DNA from: Hungatella sp.
GTDB lineage: Bacteria > Bacillota > Clostridia > Lachnospirales > Lachnospiraceae
Length of the DNA: 54,129 bases
Assembly: GCA_009712635.1 (NCBI GenBank)
Contig: WASS01000011.1
Location: 1 to 54,129 of the forward strand
Reading direction: 5' to 3'
The notes under the pieces are model-generated. The model did not search any database. It was not told where the DNA came from and saw only the letters and a program-made list of their open reading frames with translations. Within the stretch, counting starts at the first letter, position 1. Each line of letters starts with the position of its first letter. Positions 25,382-35,330 of the stretch are shown piece after piece. A program made the position numbers and the translations under genes.

Positions 25382-28300
25382 GAATATATTTGGAAATAGT
25401 TTTACCGTAAATCAGGAAATAAACATAGTGGGAAAAAAGACAGAAATAAAATCCAAAGGAGAAAATTGGCCGAACCTTACTTTGGAAGAGGTTGCCACAC
25501 CGACAAATATTTCTGCAATAATTCCTGCAGCTCTTGGCGCAATACCTACCTGTTCTGGGAGCGGTCATATTTCGCAGGAATTAATGGCTGTTATGGGGGC
25601 AGTAAGTACTGCCGGGACTGTTATGGTAACTCAGAATCAGAACACAGGTCAGTACACCGCAGAATACATTATTTCTCTTATGAAGGTCATGAATGGCGCC
25701 TATGCAAAAGGCGGTAATTTAAGTGAAGAAGAGTTGAAAAAATTAATAATGCTCATAATGGGGCAAATGCTAGAAAAAGCAGGTCCTGGATTTTCGAATT
25801 GGAATCAGGTGCTAAAAGATCTTATGGAGAAAGCAACCCTGGATAACTTTATGAAAGGTGTACAATCTGCCGTTTGTGCATTGACTGGGGATCCTGTAAA
25901 TGCTAATACAGGAAATTTCATTTATGAGAAAGATGATATTGAAATAAAAGCATTAGTACCATTAATGTTTAAACGTACATATAACAGGATCGATAATAGA
26001 GAAGGTTGTATGGGACGGGGGTGGCGGCATAATTACGAGATTGAGTTAATCACTGAAAGCGATCGTTATATTATCGTTTGGGAAGATGGCCGGGAAGAAA
26101 TTTATATGAGGCTGGAAGACGGTGGAATCGATGCACTATTCGGCTGCATATGTCGCCTTAAAAAAAATGATAAAGGTTTTTCTTATAAAACACAACAAGG
26201 AATTGTATATATATTTAACCAGCAGGGACATGTTCTTTCGAGAACAGATGCCAACGGTAAAGGAATATTCTTTACTTATGGACGAAATGGGAAGTTGGAA
26301 TGCGTCTTAAACGGATCCGGTATAATGCTCAATTATAAATACGACAGTATATCAGACCGTCTGATTTCTGTATCAGATCATACAGGCCGCAATGTTGAGC
26401 TCAGTTATGAATTGGGTCGGCTGTGTCGCGTGACCAATGCCGGAGGAGAAAGTTACTGCTACTATTATGATGATGAGAAAATGCTTTATCGTATTCAGAA
26501 TCCAAGAGGAGTATTTGTTCTGGAAAATAATTATGATGACCAAGGGCGAACTGTATGTCAGCATTTTGCCGATGGGGGGAAGATTCATTATGATTATCAG
26601 GAAGAACACAGTCGTACCCTTGTTACTGATCAGAATAACAATAGGGTTGCTTACATTCATGACGAGCGATTTCGCAATGCCAAGACGGTTTATGAAGATG
26701 GAGAAGAGGAATTTATATATAATGAACGGAATCAAATGATCCGTTATACAGACAAGAATAAAAACCAGACCAGATATTCCTACGATAATAAAGGAAATGT
26801 GTCCAAGGTCATTTATCCGGATGGTTCCCAAAGCAACATGACCTATGATGCCGATAACCACCTTCTCACATGGTCCGTAAACGGTGTCGAGAAGTTAAAG
26901 AATGTTTATGATACAAAGGGAAATCTAATAAAAACGTCTGATGCATTAAATCGGAAAAGGGAGTTTGAATATGACAGTAAGGGAAATGTTTTAAAGGTAA
27001 AACTTCCAGATGGCAGTGCTGTTTTCTTAGAATACGATAAAGGGGATAACATTATCTGCTATACTGATGAGTCTGGTAGAAAGATAAATTATGAGTATGA
27101 TGACTGTAACCGGGTAATCCGTACATTAGACGGAAATAGGAATTGCATCAGCTTTACATATGACAATTGTGACCGAATAGCTTGTGTGACCAATACCCAG
27201 GGAAAACAGCGTATTTACGAATATACGAAAAATGGAAAAGTGGAAAGAATCATAGATTTTAATGGTGCCGTTATCAGTCAGAATTATAATTGCATGAATA
27301 TGGTGGATAGTTACATTGGACCTGACGGGGAAAAATTCATCATGGAATATGACAAGCTTCAGAACGTAACACGGCGGATTTTGCCAAATGGGGGAGAGCT
27401 GGGCTATACTTATGATAGTTTAAACCGTATGAAAGAGATTGCACTTCCCACTGGAGGGATTATTCATTATGAATATGATCCAAATGGTAATCGAACTGCG
27501 GTAACAGATCCCAACGGTAACCGCACGGTTATGGAGTACGATGAACGGAACCGGATTACCAAAATAACAGATCCTTCAGGTGCGGCAACCATGTATGAGT
27601 ATGATATGGAAGGGCTCTTAATTGGGATCACTAATGCCATGGGAAAATCCCATACCTATGTTTATGACGAAGCTGGGCAGCTGGTCAACGAGACAGATGT
27701 TATGGGGAATAAGACCTCCTATGAGTATAATGAATTGGGAAAGTGTATTTGTATGACGGATCCAGAGAAGCGACAGACCATATATGAATATGCCAAGGGT
27801 GGGGATTTGTCAAAAATTATTTTCCCAGATGGAACATCCGAAGCCTATTTGTATGATGAAAATGGAAATCTGATACGACGCCAGAATCATAAAGGTGATT
27901 TTCTTGAAATTACTTACGATTGTCTGAACCAGCCGATAAAGGTTAGAAGCAGTTTTGGACAGGAAAAGAGCTATACATACAATGCTGTTGGAAAGGTTAC
28001 CTCCATGACGGATCCCCTGGGACATGTAACTCATTATGAATACTCTCATGGCGGGAAGTTGACTTCAGTGATTGATGCGGCAGGAAATCGGACGGAGTAT
28101 GCTTATGATGGTATGGGAGAGTTAATTACCATTTGCCAGCATGAGGGGAAGCGCATCCTTCTAAATGAAAACGAGAATTATGTTTTTGATAAAAATCAGG
28201 TCCATGTGACTCAATATGAACGTAATCTACTTGGGAAAGTTGAGACAATTACTAATCCCCTTGGTCTTAAGGAGCATTTTACATATGATCTGGCGGGGAA

Positions 28301-30347
28301 AATGTCCTCAAAAAAAGATAGAGAAGGATACGAAACCCAATATACTTATAATCCCCAGGGAGAAATAGAACAGGTCATCTATGCCAATGGGCGTAGCGTT
28401 GAATTTGCATACAATCCTTTAAGGCAGTTGATTGAGATAAAGGACTGGCTGGGAACAATGAAGATTGAGCCTGATGAAGTTGGAAGAGCAAAGAAAGTCA
28501 TTGATTATAAAGGTCGTGAATTTTCTTATCAGTGGGGAATTTCAGGAGAGAGGAAATCGCTGACTTATCCAGATGGACGAACCGTATTTTATGAATATGA
28601 TGAACTGGTTCGCTTAAGCAGACTAACAGATGGTGAAAGAGAAATACGTTATTCGTATAATGAAAATGGCTATTTATCAGAAAAGACTTTTTCCGATGGA
28701 ATTGTCACCAATTACGGTTATAATTCTGTTGGGCAGTTAAGCATGCTGGTTCATCAGCAGGATGGTAGGATACTGGATCAACATGAATACGATTATGACC
28801 TTATGGGAAATAAAATTTCCATTAAGAAGATGCGGCAGGCTGATGTCCCCTTACTGGATGGAGCTTCACGTGAAATAAGCAGAAAAGTTTATGAAGAGAG
28901 TGGTTTTTATCAGTATCAATATGATTCTATGAATCGGCTTACAGAAGTGATAAAAGATCGGGAGTGTATAAGCCAATATGAATATGATACATTTGGGAAT
29001 CGGATTAGAAAAAAAGAGAGCACAAAAAATATCCGCTATCATTACAATGAGGCAAATCAGCTGATTCGTGAAGAAGGGATTTTTCCAGAACCATCGTATC
29101 AGTATGATGGAAGAGGAAACTTAACTAGTGCTTTTTTGGGACTAAAAGAGGTCAATCGGTATATATACGATGAGACAAACCGTTTATCGGCAGCTTTTAA
29201 CAATAAAGGACAGGCTACCAAATATGAGTATAACGGGCTGGGAAACCGAGTTGAGAGACAGGAATTTTTTGCTTCTGATTTAATATTTGACCATGGCTTT
29301 CAACCAGAAATGATATTGAAGCAACAGCCGGGCAGAGAAGTAGATTATCTTCTGGATCTGACCAAAAATTATGATAATTTATTGGAAATGATCGAGACAT
29401 CAAGAAGCGGTTGTATCAACTCTCAAACTTATATCTGGGATAACAATGTTGCACTTATGACAGAAAGAGAACATGAATATATTTTTCTACAGGACGAATT
29501 GGGAAGTATATCTCGTTTAATTGGGATTAATGATAAGCAGCAGATTATATATGGATATGATGAGTTTGGGCAGGATTTGTATAAAAATCAGGGAGAGGTT
29601 CAGCCATTTGGGTATACGGGGTATCAAAGTGACAGCATTGCAAATACATATTTTGCGCAGGCAAGAGAATACTTACCAGGAATAGGCAGATTTGCTGGAG
29701 AAGATGCCATTAAAGGCTGGAGAAATGCACCGATTACATTTAATTTATATTCATATACTTATTCTAGTCCATTAGTATATATTGATCCAAATGGTGAGAC
29801 TGCGGCAGAAGTTTTGAGAACTGGAATGGGTATTGCAGGTGCTACAGCATTGTCAGATACTCCGGCTCCTGGACCAATGGATGCAGTGGCAGCGGTAATT
29901 GCAGGTGCTACATTAATTGTTGCGGGAGGTATAGCTGTTTATGAGTGGGTAAATTCAAAAGAAAAAGCAAAAGAGGAGAAAAGTATTGCAATAGCCGATA
30001 CTGCAAAAAACAATTCCGGAGTTGTTATTTACAGATATGGGAGTGGTAATGCTACAAACCTTACACCGCGAGAAGTGGATATATCTGGGTTATCTTATTC
30101 TCTAACCACACCACCCGCTGGCGTTAAGTATACAATGACAACAATTGATGCTGTAAATAGTACACGAGTATTGACTGCTATAATAGACGGACCAAATCAC
30201 GTTTCCGTTAGACCAACTAATCCATTGGAAATGCCGACTTGGATAAACAGTAGAACAACAGCATTAGAGAATCCTTACTATTTAACTACAATATTATCAA
30301 GTATATCATTAAAAAATAATGGAGGACCATGTAATGGCACAAATTGA
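25371..30347 (+). CDS. Rhs-family polymorphic toxin
   Basis: The 1658-residue protein has four parts. Residues 1-170 form an N-terminal docking region with a hydrophobic stretch (ISAIIPAALGAIPTCSGSG) but no PAAR motif. At about 173 the DUF6531 start appears (GDPVNANTGNF). Residues 200-1400 hold dozens of YD repeats of the type YDxxGxLxxxxxxxG, which fold as a closed beta-cage. The Rhs core ends with PFGYTGYQ ... YLPGIGRFAGEDAI ... NLYSYTYSSPLVYIDPNGE, reaching residue 1472-1476. The last 180 residues are the variable toxin tip, containing RYGSGNATNLTPRE and GLSYSL, and a C-terminal 100-residue domain of unknown activity. It should be loaded on a VgrG spike and released in a target cell. Confidence 0.9.
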   Translation: MSAKNIFGNSFTVNQEINIVGKKTEIKSKGENWPNLTLEEVATPTNISAIIPAALGAIPTCSGSGHISQELMAVMGAVSTAGTVMVTQNQNTGQYTAEYIISLMKVMNGAYAKGGNLSEEELKKLIMLIMGQMLEKAGPGFSNWNQVLKDLMEKATLDNFMKGVQSAVCALTGDPVNANTGNFIYEKDDIEIKALVPLMFKRTYNRIDNREGCMGRGWRHNYEIELITESDRYIIVWEDGREEIYMRLEDGGIDALFGCICRLKKNDKGFSYKTQQGIVYIFNQQGHVLSRTDANGKGIFFTYGRNGKLECVLNGSGIMLNYKYDSISDRLISVSDHTGRNVELSYELGRLCRVTNAGGESYCYYYDDEKMLYRIQNPRGVFVLENNYDDQGRTVCQHFADGGKIHYDYQEEHSRTLVTDQNNNRVAYIHDERFRNAKTVYEDGEEEFIYNERNQMIRYTDKNKNQTRYSYDNKGNVSKVIYPDGSQSNMTYDADNHLLTWSVNGVEKLKNVYDTKGNLIKTSDALNRKREFEYDSKGNVLKVKLPDGSAVFLEYDKGDNIICYTDESGRKINYEYDDCNRVIRTLDGNRNCISFTYDNCDRIACVTNTQGKQRIYEYTKNGKVERIIDFNGAVISQNYNCMNMVDSYIGPDGEKFIMEYDKLQNVTRRILPNGGELGYTYDSLNRMKEIALPTGGIIHYEYDPNGNRTAVTDPNGNRTVMEYDERNRITKITDPSGAATMYEYDMEGLLIGITNAMGKSHTYVYDEAGQLVNETDVMGNKTSYEYNELGKCICMTDPEKRQTIYEYAKGGDLSKIIFPDGTSEAYLYDENGNLIRRQNHKGDFLEITYDCLNQPIKVRSSFGQEKSYTYNAVGKVTSMTDPLGHVTHYEYSHGGKLTSVIDAAGNRTEYAYDGMGELITICQHEGKRILLNENENYVFDKNQVHVTQYERNLLGKVETITNPLGLKEHFTYDLAGKMSSKKDREGYETQYTYNPQGEIEQVIYANGRSVEFAYNPLRQLIEIKDWLGTMKIEPDEVGRAKKVIDYKGREFSYQWGISGERKSLTYPDGRTVFYEYDELVRLSRLTDGEREIRYSYNENGYLSEKTFSDGIVTNYGYNSVGQLSMLVHQQDGRILDQHEYDYDLMGNKISIKKMRQADVPLLDGASREISRKVYEESGFYQYQYDSMNRLTEVIKDRECISQYEYDTFGNRIRKKESTKNIRYHYNEANQLIREEGIFPEPSYQYDGRGNLTSAFLGLKEVNRYIYDETNRLSAAFNNKGQATKYEYNGLGNRVERQEFFASDLIFDHGFQPEMILKQQPGREVDYLLDLTKNYDNLLEMIETSRSGCINSQTYIWDNNVALMTEREHEYIFLQDELGSISRLIGINDKQQIIYGYDEFGQDLYKNQGEVQPFGYTGYQSDSIANTYFAQAREYLPGIGRFAGEDAIKGWRNAPITFNLYSYTYSSPLVYIDPNGETAAEVLRTGMGIAGATALSDTPAPGPMDAVAAVIAGATLIVAGGIAVYEWVNSKEKAKEEKSIAIADTAKNNSGVVIYRYGSGNATNLTPREVDISGLSYSLTTPPAGVKYTMTTIDAVNSTRVLTAIIDGPNHVSVRPTNPLEMPTWINSRTTALENPYYLTTILSSISLKNNGGPCNGTN

Positions 30348-30801
30348 TGAATTATTAAAAATGAATGAATACAATATTTATCTTAATGCAAATATAAGTT
30401 CGGAGAGATTGAATGAATTAGCAAATTATTTATCGGAAGAAAATATTGATTTGCCAAATTACTTTTCTTTAACTAAATTTGCGAATAAGTTTTGTTGGAA
30501 TAATATTATACTTATTATCAAAGAAATGGAATATCCGCAGAAGTTAAGATGCTTGTCGTACTTGTTTGAGTTTCTTAAAGATATTAATTGGCCAGTGTTT
30601 CATGAAGCGGTTTCTGTCTTAGTTTCTTTTAATAAAAATGACATTATTACTTATATGGAAAAATGTTTGCAGCAAGCATATATAGAAGAAGATGGCATGT
30701 GGATTTCTGGAATATATATGGTTGCACAAGATATGGATATTCAACCTTCAGATTTTAAAGATGATAAAACCTTTGGGTTTTTTGAGCATGGAGATTTTTA
30801 G
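30334..30801 (+). CDS. Rhs immunity protein, DUF5071-like
   Basis: The 155-residue helical protein carries LSYLFEFLKDINWPVFHEAVSVL and later EEDGMWISGIY, the pattern of the DUF5071 family (LLxWLQDxNWPVAxxxxxxL). The start at 30334 is preferred because GGAGG at 30321-30325 lies 8 bp upstream; the in-frame ATG at 30319 overlaps that site. The coding region overlaps the last 14 bases of the Rhs gene, so toxin and antidote are made together. It is soluble, so the toxin tip probably acts in the cytoplasm. Confidence 0.7.
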   Translation: MAQIDELLKMNEYNIYLNANISSERLNELANYLSEENIDLPNYFSLTKFANKFCWNNIILIIKEMEYPQKLRCLSYLFEFLKDINWPVFHEAVSVLVSFNKNDIITYMEKCLQQAYIEEDGMWISGIYMVAQDMDIQPSDFKDDKTFGFFEHGDF

Positions 30802-30982
30802 AAATGTTAACCATTTCTTCTTACAAATTGAAACTTATTTATATAAATGAAATATCCGCAAATTTAGAAGGTCTGTCTTAGTGGAATTTTTAAATAAAGA
30901 TATTTATCAAATGTTTTATATAGAGGATATAAAAACTCCATTTACATTGTAATAAATTAAACATGAGATAAAGGGGAATGAA

Positions 30983-33601
30983 ATGGACAAGTATGGGTAT
31001 GTATTAAAGCGTCAGGAAGAAAAGGTCACGGACAATCGTTACCACAAAAATGATCTAGAATTAATGACAACTTTCCAACTGCGTGAAATATGCAGGAAAG
31101 AAAAGATCCTTCATGGAATTATTAATCCCATGGATAAGGAAGAACTTATCCGTGTAATTCTCCGTTTCAAAGGAGCGGAAGAGTATTTTTTGATAGACAA
31201 TCCTGACGAGGCCGGTTTCCAGTCCTTAGAAAATGTACTGAAAGGAAGTAAACTTCAGGAACGGCAGGATATGAATCTTCAGTGTGGCTCCAAAATTGTA
31301 GCATATGAAGGGCTGGCAATTGGCTATTATGACGGGCTGACCATACCCTATGAAGAACGTCTGGCGGGAACCAATGCCTTTGTGGTGGGAGGCGACATGA
31401 CATTGTGTGCAGTTCTAAATGTTGTACCTATGGGATCGCGGAAGGACTGTTTATATCTGACAAAGGCTGCTGAGATTTCCTGTCGGGAGTCCAGCATAAA
31501 AAATTACAGCTTGTATTGTGTGGGACGTAAAGAATCAGAGCTCTTATATCAGATCTATAATGGAAAATATGATTACATACCAGAAAACCTTAACGTTTAC
31601 CGGATGCCTCTTTTAGACTTTGAGATCAGAAAGCCGATTCCCTTATCCATGCCAGTTGCCATGGATTTTGGGACGTCCAATACCACCGCAGGCGTTTATT
31701 TAGATAGTCTTTACTTTGAAAAGTCTGGCCTTCATGATGGGGAAAAAGGGCTGAAAGCCAACGCAGTCAATTATGCACTGTTTTACGATACTTCATCAGA
31801 CTGGGAAGAGACAACTTTGTTTCCAAGTGTGGCAGGAGTTCAGGCGGTAGAATCCGGGAAACCTGCGTTTCTGTTCGGTTATGATGCCATCCGTCTGGCT
31901 GATTCCAGCTACATTGATGAGGGATTTTGCGTGTTCTATGATATGAAACGCTGGGTTGGAGATTATGAAAAGCTGGAAGAAATAACAGATCGCCAGGGAA
32001 GGCGGGGATTTATTTCAAGAAAGGAAATCCTTAGGGAATATTTCGAATTTGTTTTAAATGCAGTCAGAAATCGTTTTAAATGTGACATTAAGAGTGTCCA
32101 CGTCTCCTGCCCGGTAAAGCAGAAAACTCAGTTCCAAAAACTGTTTTCCGAAATCCTTTCCGAATATGCAGTTGAAAAGGGAGATATGATTGATGAAGGT
32201 GTCTCCGTTCTATACAGTACAATATCAGGTATGATACAGAGAGGGACCGCAAAAGAAGGCGAACAATACAAGGCACTTATTATAGACTGCGGCGGCGGTA
32301 CCACAGATCTTTGCTCCTGCCGTTTCCGTATTTGGGACAATCGTGTATCCTACCGGATTGAAATTGACACTTCCTATGAAAATGGAGATACGGACTTTGG
32401 CGGAAATAACTTAACCTTCCGGATTATGCAGCTTTTAAAAATCTCCATAGTAAATCAGTTATCTCCCGGTACTCTGCTTTCAAAAGAACAGATACTGGCA
32501 GGGTACGATGTAGATGTGTTTCGCTGTGTGGATCAAAGTGGGGCGTCAGAATTGTACCGTGAATTAGAACTGGAGTACAATAAAGCGGAGGAATTTCTGC
32601 CCACCCGTTTCAGGGAGTATGAGAACCAGAGCCGTGCAGATTATTACAAGGTAAAAAATAATTTCTACTTTTTATATCATCTGGCAGAGGTGGTAAAAAA
32701 GGAGTTTTATAATCATGTGGGAATTCTCCGGGTGGCATTGTCTTCTCAGGAAGTGAGGGAGAGTGCTACCCGCTGGATCGCCGCAGACAAATGGAAGATG
32801 TCCTGCCGGAAGTCATCAGGGCTTGAGACTATGAAAGAATTTCCGGCTGTTTATTTCAGTATCTATGAGATTGAAATGTTATTAAAGGCGGATATTTACG
32901 GAGTTATCCGTAAATTCGTAGAAGGAATGTATGAAGATGATGTATTAGAGGATTATTCCATTATCAGACTAACTGGACAATCCTGCAAGATTGAACTTTT
33001 CCGGGATGCCCTTAAGGAGTTTGTTCCTGGAAAGGCCATTCGGTTTAAACGCAGAAGCGGGGATATGACTAAAGATTTCGAACTAAAGATGGCGTGTGTA
33101 GATGGAGCACTGCAATATTTAAAGGACAAAAAATATGGATTTGCAGATGTGACAATCCGTACAGAAGAGCCAGCACTTCCATATCAGATCACCGCTGTTA
33201 CTCACAATGGAGATGAGGTGGTATTAATCCACCCCCTAAAGCGGAACAGTCCCAGTGGAATGATATCCAGGAATATGGAGAATTTGACCCTGAAGCTTCA
33301 TTTAAAAGATTTATCAGGAAGGGAACGGTATCAATATACTTCTTACAGTAATCCTCAGGATTTTAAAGAGAAAGAATATGAAGAGATTCAGGAGCTGTAT
33401 GGAGAACACATTTTACAGGCAGATACAGATGATATCATTGAACAGGAAGTAAAGTTTTTTGTATGGGGCAGCCCTATGGAAGGAGCCTTTACTGTGGTGC
33501 CGGTGTACAGGAAGGAGAAAAAACTGTATCTTGGAAATGAGGAGAATTTCTCTTTTGAAAATGACGGTTGGGTTCAAAGCTTTTTTGATGGGATGAAATG
33601 A
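30983..33601 (+). CDS. Hsp70/actin-fold ATPase of the CIS cluster
   Basis: The 872-residue protein contains the Hsp70/actin nucleotide site: phosphate-1 loop DFGTSNTT at about 228, phosphate-2 loop DCGGGTTD at about 435, and an adenosine-type IRLTGQSCKI segment around 657. About 225 residues precede this, starting with a short SAP/HeH-like helix pair (LMTTFQLREICRKEKILHG). The C-terminal part is beta-rich and unlike the DnaK substrate domain. With the J-domain protein at 7009 it may form a dedicated chaperone pair for assembly or recycling of the machine. AAGGGGAATGA precedes the ATG. Confidence 0.82.
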   Translation: MDKYGYVLKRQEEKVTDNRYHKNDLELMTTFQLREICRKEKILHGIINPMDKEELIRVILRFKGAEEYFLIDNPDEAGFQSLENVLKGSKLQERQDMNLQCGSKIVAYEGLAIGYYDGLTIPYEERLAGTNAFVVGGDMTLCAVLNVVPMGSRKDCLYLTKAAEISCRESSIKNYSLYCVGRKESELLYQIYNGKYDYIPENLNVYRMPLLDFEIRKPIPLSMPVAMDFGTSNTTAGVYLDSLYFEKSGLHDGEKGLKANAVNYALFYDTSSDWEETTLFPSVAGVQAVESGKPAFLFGYDAIRLADSSYIDEGFCVFYDMKRWVGDYEKLEEITDRQGRRGFISRKEILREYFEFVLNAVRNRFKCDIKSVHVSCPVKQKTQFQKLFSEILSEYAVEKGDMIDEGVSVLYSTISGMIQRGTAKEGEQYKALIIDCGGGTTDLCSCRFRIWDNRVSYRIEIDTSYENGDTDFGGNNLTFRIMQLLKISIVNQLSPGTLLSKEQILAGYDVDVFRCVDQSGASELYRELELEYNKAEEFLPTRFREYENQSRADYYKVKNNFYFLYHLAEVVKKEFYNHVGILRVALSSQEVRESATRWIAADKWKMSCRKSSGLETMKEFPAVYFSIYEIEMLLKADIYGVIRKFVEGMYEDDVLEDYSIIRLTGQSCKIELFRDALKEFVPGKAIRFKRRSGDMTKDFELKMACVDGALQYLKDKKYGFADVTIRTEEPALPYQITAVTHNGDEVVLIHPLKRNSPSGMISRNMENLTLKLHLKDLSGRERYQYTSYSNPQDFKEKEYEEIQELYGEHILQADTDDIIEQEVKFFVWGSPMEGAFTVVPVYRKEKKLYLGNEENFSFENDGWVQSFFDGMK

Positions 33602-33670
33602 TGGACTGAAATAAAAAAGTGCATATAGAAGAATCGGAAAGCAGATAAAAGATCAGGGAGGAACCAGCAG

Positions 33671-34447
33671 ATGCAGAATTTATACCCACTATTTGAACGG
33701 AACCGAATATTGAAGAAAGAACTGCTATGGTCTTTAAGAGATTATTCCTTTGCCCATATTCAACTGGAATATCAGGAATACGACCAGGGCATTCTGAGAG
33801 GATATGAGATAAAGGTCAGGGAAAACGATTTGGTTATTGGACCCGGGATCTTTAAATACGGAAATTTTGTATGTCTTCAGACAGAGGAGGAACGGATACC
33901 TTATTCACCCAAGGAACAGCCGCAGTATTTAAGAATGAAAGTAGAAGTGGACAGGACTTCTCCGGATTATATTGCTTACAAAATGGAGTATTATGTGACA
34001 ACAGATGAAAAGAAGGAAGAAAATGAATTCGAACTCTGCCGCTTTCATTTGCGGAGTGGCGCACGGCTCAGGGATCAATACAGGGATTTTGGAGATATGG
34101 AAACGGAATATGATACGGTCAGCCTCATTCATTCAGAATGGGGAGGTCTGGGAGGAAAAACCCTTTCCCCTGCAATTATAAAATATTTTGCAAGAATAGT
34201 TTTGGAAAGTGAAAACAGCCAGTTAGAAGACCGAACATTTGCCTATCTGTGCCTGACCCAGCCTGGGACAATTCCAGTTCATGTATTAGTCTCTTACATT
34301 AGTAAGCGGAGTGGAATGAAGAAGGAGACAGTAGGAAATAATCAATTAATTTATCGATCTTTGTGCAGCATAATTGAAGAAATTCAAAAGGGAGGAGAAA
34401 AAAGTGCAGGTATTAGAAAAGAAAGGCACCGAATAATTGTAGATTGA
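33671..34447 (+). CDS. Hypothetical conserved-looking protein at the end of the CIS operon
   Basis: The 258-residue protein begins with a strongly patterned block (RILKKELLWSLRDYSFAHIQLEYQ) followed by short strands such as GILRGYEIKV and LVIGPGIFKYGNFVCLQ, then a helical C-terminal half. No catalytic motif or membrane helix is seen. The strand-rich start that lists a build-up of a shell is faintly like baseplate connector proteins (TssK type), but this is a weak impression. It follows the Hsp70-like gene by 69 bp with GGGAGGAACC before the ATG, so it belongs to the cluster. Confidence 0.55.
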   Translation: MQNLYPLFERNRILKKELLWSLRDYSFAHIQLEYQEYDQGILRGYEIKVRENDLVIGPGIFKYGNFVCLQTEEERIPYSPKEQPQYLRMKVEVDRTSPDYIAYKMEYYVTTDEKKEENEFELCRFHLRSGARLRDQYRDFGDMETEYDTVSLIHSEWGGLGGKTLSPAIIKYFARIVLESENSQLEDRTFAYLCLTQPGTIPVHVLVSYISKRSGMKKETVGNNQLIYRSLCSIIEEIQKGGEKSAGIRKERHRIIVD

Positions 34448-34525
34448 TTATCTTTTTCGATAATTGCCCACCTTCTGAAATAAGTAATATTAACCCAAAA
34501 TAAAAAGAAAGTATAAGGAAAAAAT

Positions 34526-35089
34526 GTGGAATCATATAATTTAATCCCCGTAATTATAATTATTTTACTGTTAGCATTAATTTCATTTTTTATTTTTATA
34601 TTTAAATTTATAAGATCGGTAAAATGGGGCTGGCTTTATCTATTAATAATTTTAGCAATTATTGTGGTAGGTGTTAAGTTACATAATCATATTAAAAATC
34701 TGGTATTTTATGATTTTAAAAAAGAAATATGTGAATCATATCCAGAGATAAAAACAATAGATTTACATATGTCATATGGAACTCGTTCAGGATCAATAAA
34801 CATTAATATAAATAATGGGACAAATGATAAAGTTATAGAAAAAATTTTTCTTAACATATTAAGCGATATTAATAATGAACCAATGTCAAGTTATTTAAAA
34901 GGCAGTACAAATTATGAAAATAAGAGTTGGGTCAATTTAAACATTTGTTTCTATGGGGACAATTATCATAGATATAATTCGGGCCCTTATCAACATTCTG
35001 AGTGGTTTACAGAGAATAATAAAAAAAATCAGATATGGAAAAATGATGCTACTGGAAAAGAATATAACTATTCAGAATATAATAAATAA
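34526..35089 (+). CDS. AT-rich orphan membrane protein
   Basis: The 187-residue protein starts at a GTG with AAGGAA 5 bp upstream. It has two N-terminal membrane helices (about 7-30 and 37-53) and a beta-rich domain outside or inside the membrane with no known family. The gene is distinctly more AT-rich than the Hsp70-like gene before it and resembles the effector/immunity array in composition. It may be an orphan immunity gene left at the end of the cluster. Confidence 0.5.
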   Translation: MESYNLIPVIIIILLLALISFFIFIFKFIRSVKWGWLYLLIILAIIVVGVKLHNHIKNLVFYDFKKEICESYPEIKTIDLHMSYGTRSGSINININNGTNDKVIEKIFLNILSDINNEPMSSYLKGSTNYENKSWVNLNICFYGDNYHRYNSGPYQHSEWFTENNKKNQIWKNDATGKEYNYSEYNK

Positions 35090-35142
35090 TTAATTTAGTC
35101 TTATAATGGATAATTATTTTCTTCCACATTATAAATGGCTTA

Positions 35143-35197
35143 TGCCTTCCACCTAATTCCAATACTTTACAGTCAGTTTTAAGAAGCATTATCATAT
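35143..35197 (+). pseudogene. 3'-end fragment of an AraC-family regulator gene
   Basis: About 55 bp match the 3' part of the AraC gene at 50900, including codons for YFTVSFKKHYHM. The copy then lacks about 60 bp containing the true stop and continues directly into that gene's terminator. No other part of the gene is present. The rest of the 35090-35406 gap holds the terminator, a 20-bp segment shared with 51937-51956 and the recombinase promoter region. Confidence 0.72.
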
Positions 35198-35239
35198 GAG
35201 AGGAGCCCCATTCATTGATGGAGCTCCTCTCTATTTTTA
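35198..35239 (+). terminator. Rho-independent terminator, copy of the AraC gene terminator
   Basis: GAGAGGAGC at 35198-35206 pairs with GCTCCTCTC at 35223-35231, followed by TATTTTTA. A closely related hairpin ends the AraC gene at 51885-51918. It closes transcription from the CIS cluster side before the recombinase gene. Confidence 0.8.
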
Positions 35240-35330
35240 TCCCCTGCCTCTATAAAGTCACTTTTTTAATGTAAGCGTCCATTATCTGCTATCTGAATCA
35301 CAAAAATTATTCGATATTGCATATAAGTGA

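Noticed and set aside
25371-30347. The repeated pattern along the Rhs gene as a possible DNA repeat array or CRISPR
   Set aside because: The periodicity is at protein level (YD repeats) with varied DNA, has no constant spacers and sits in one open frame.
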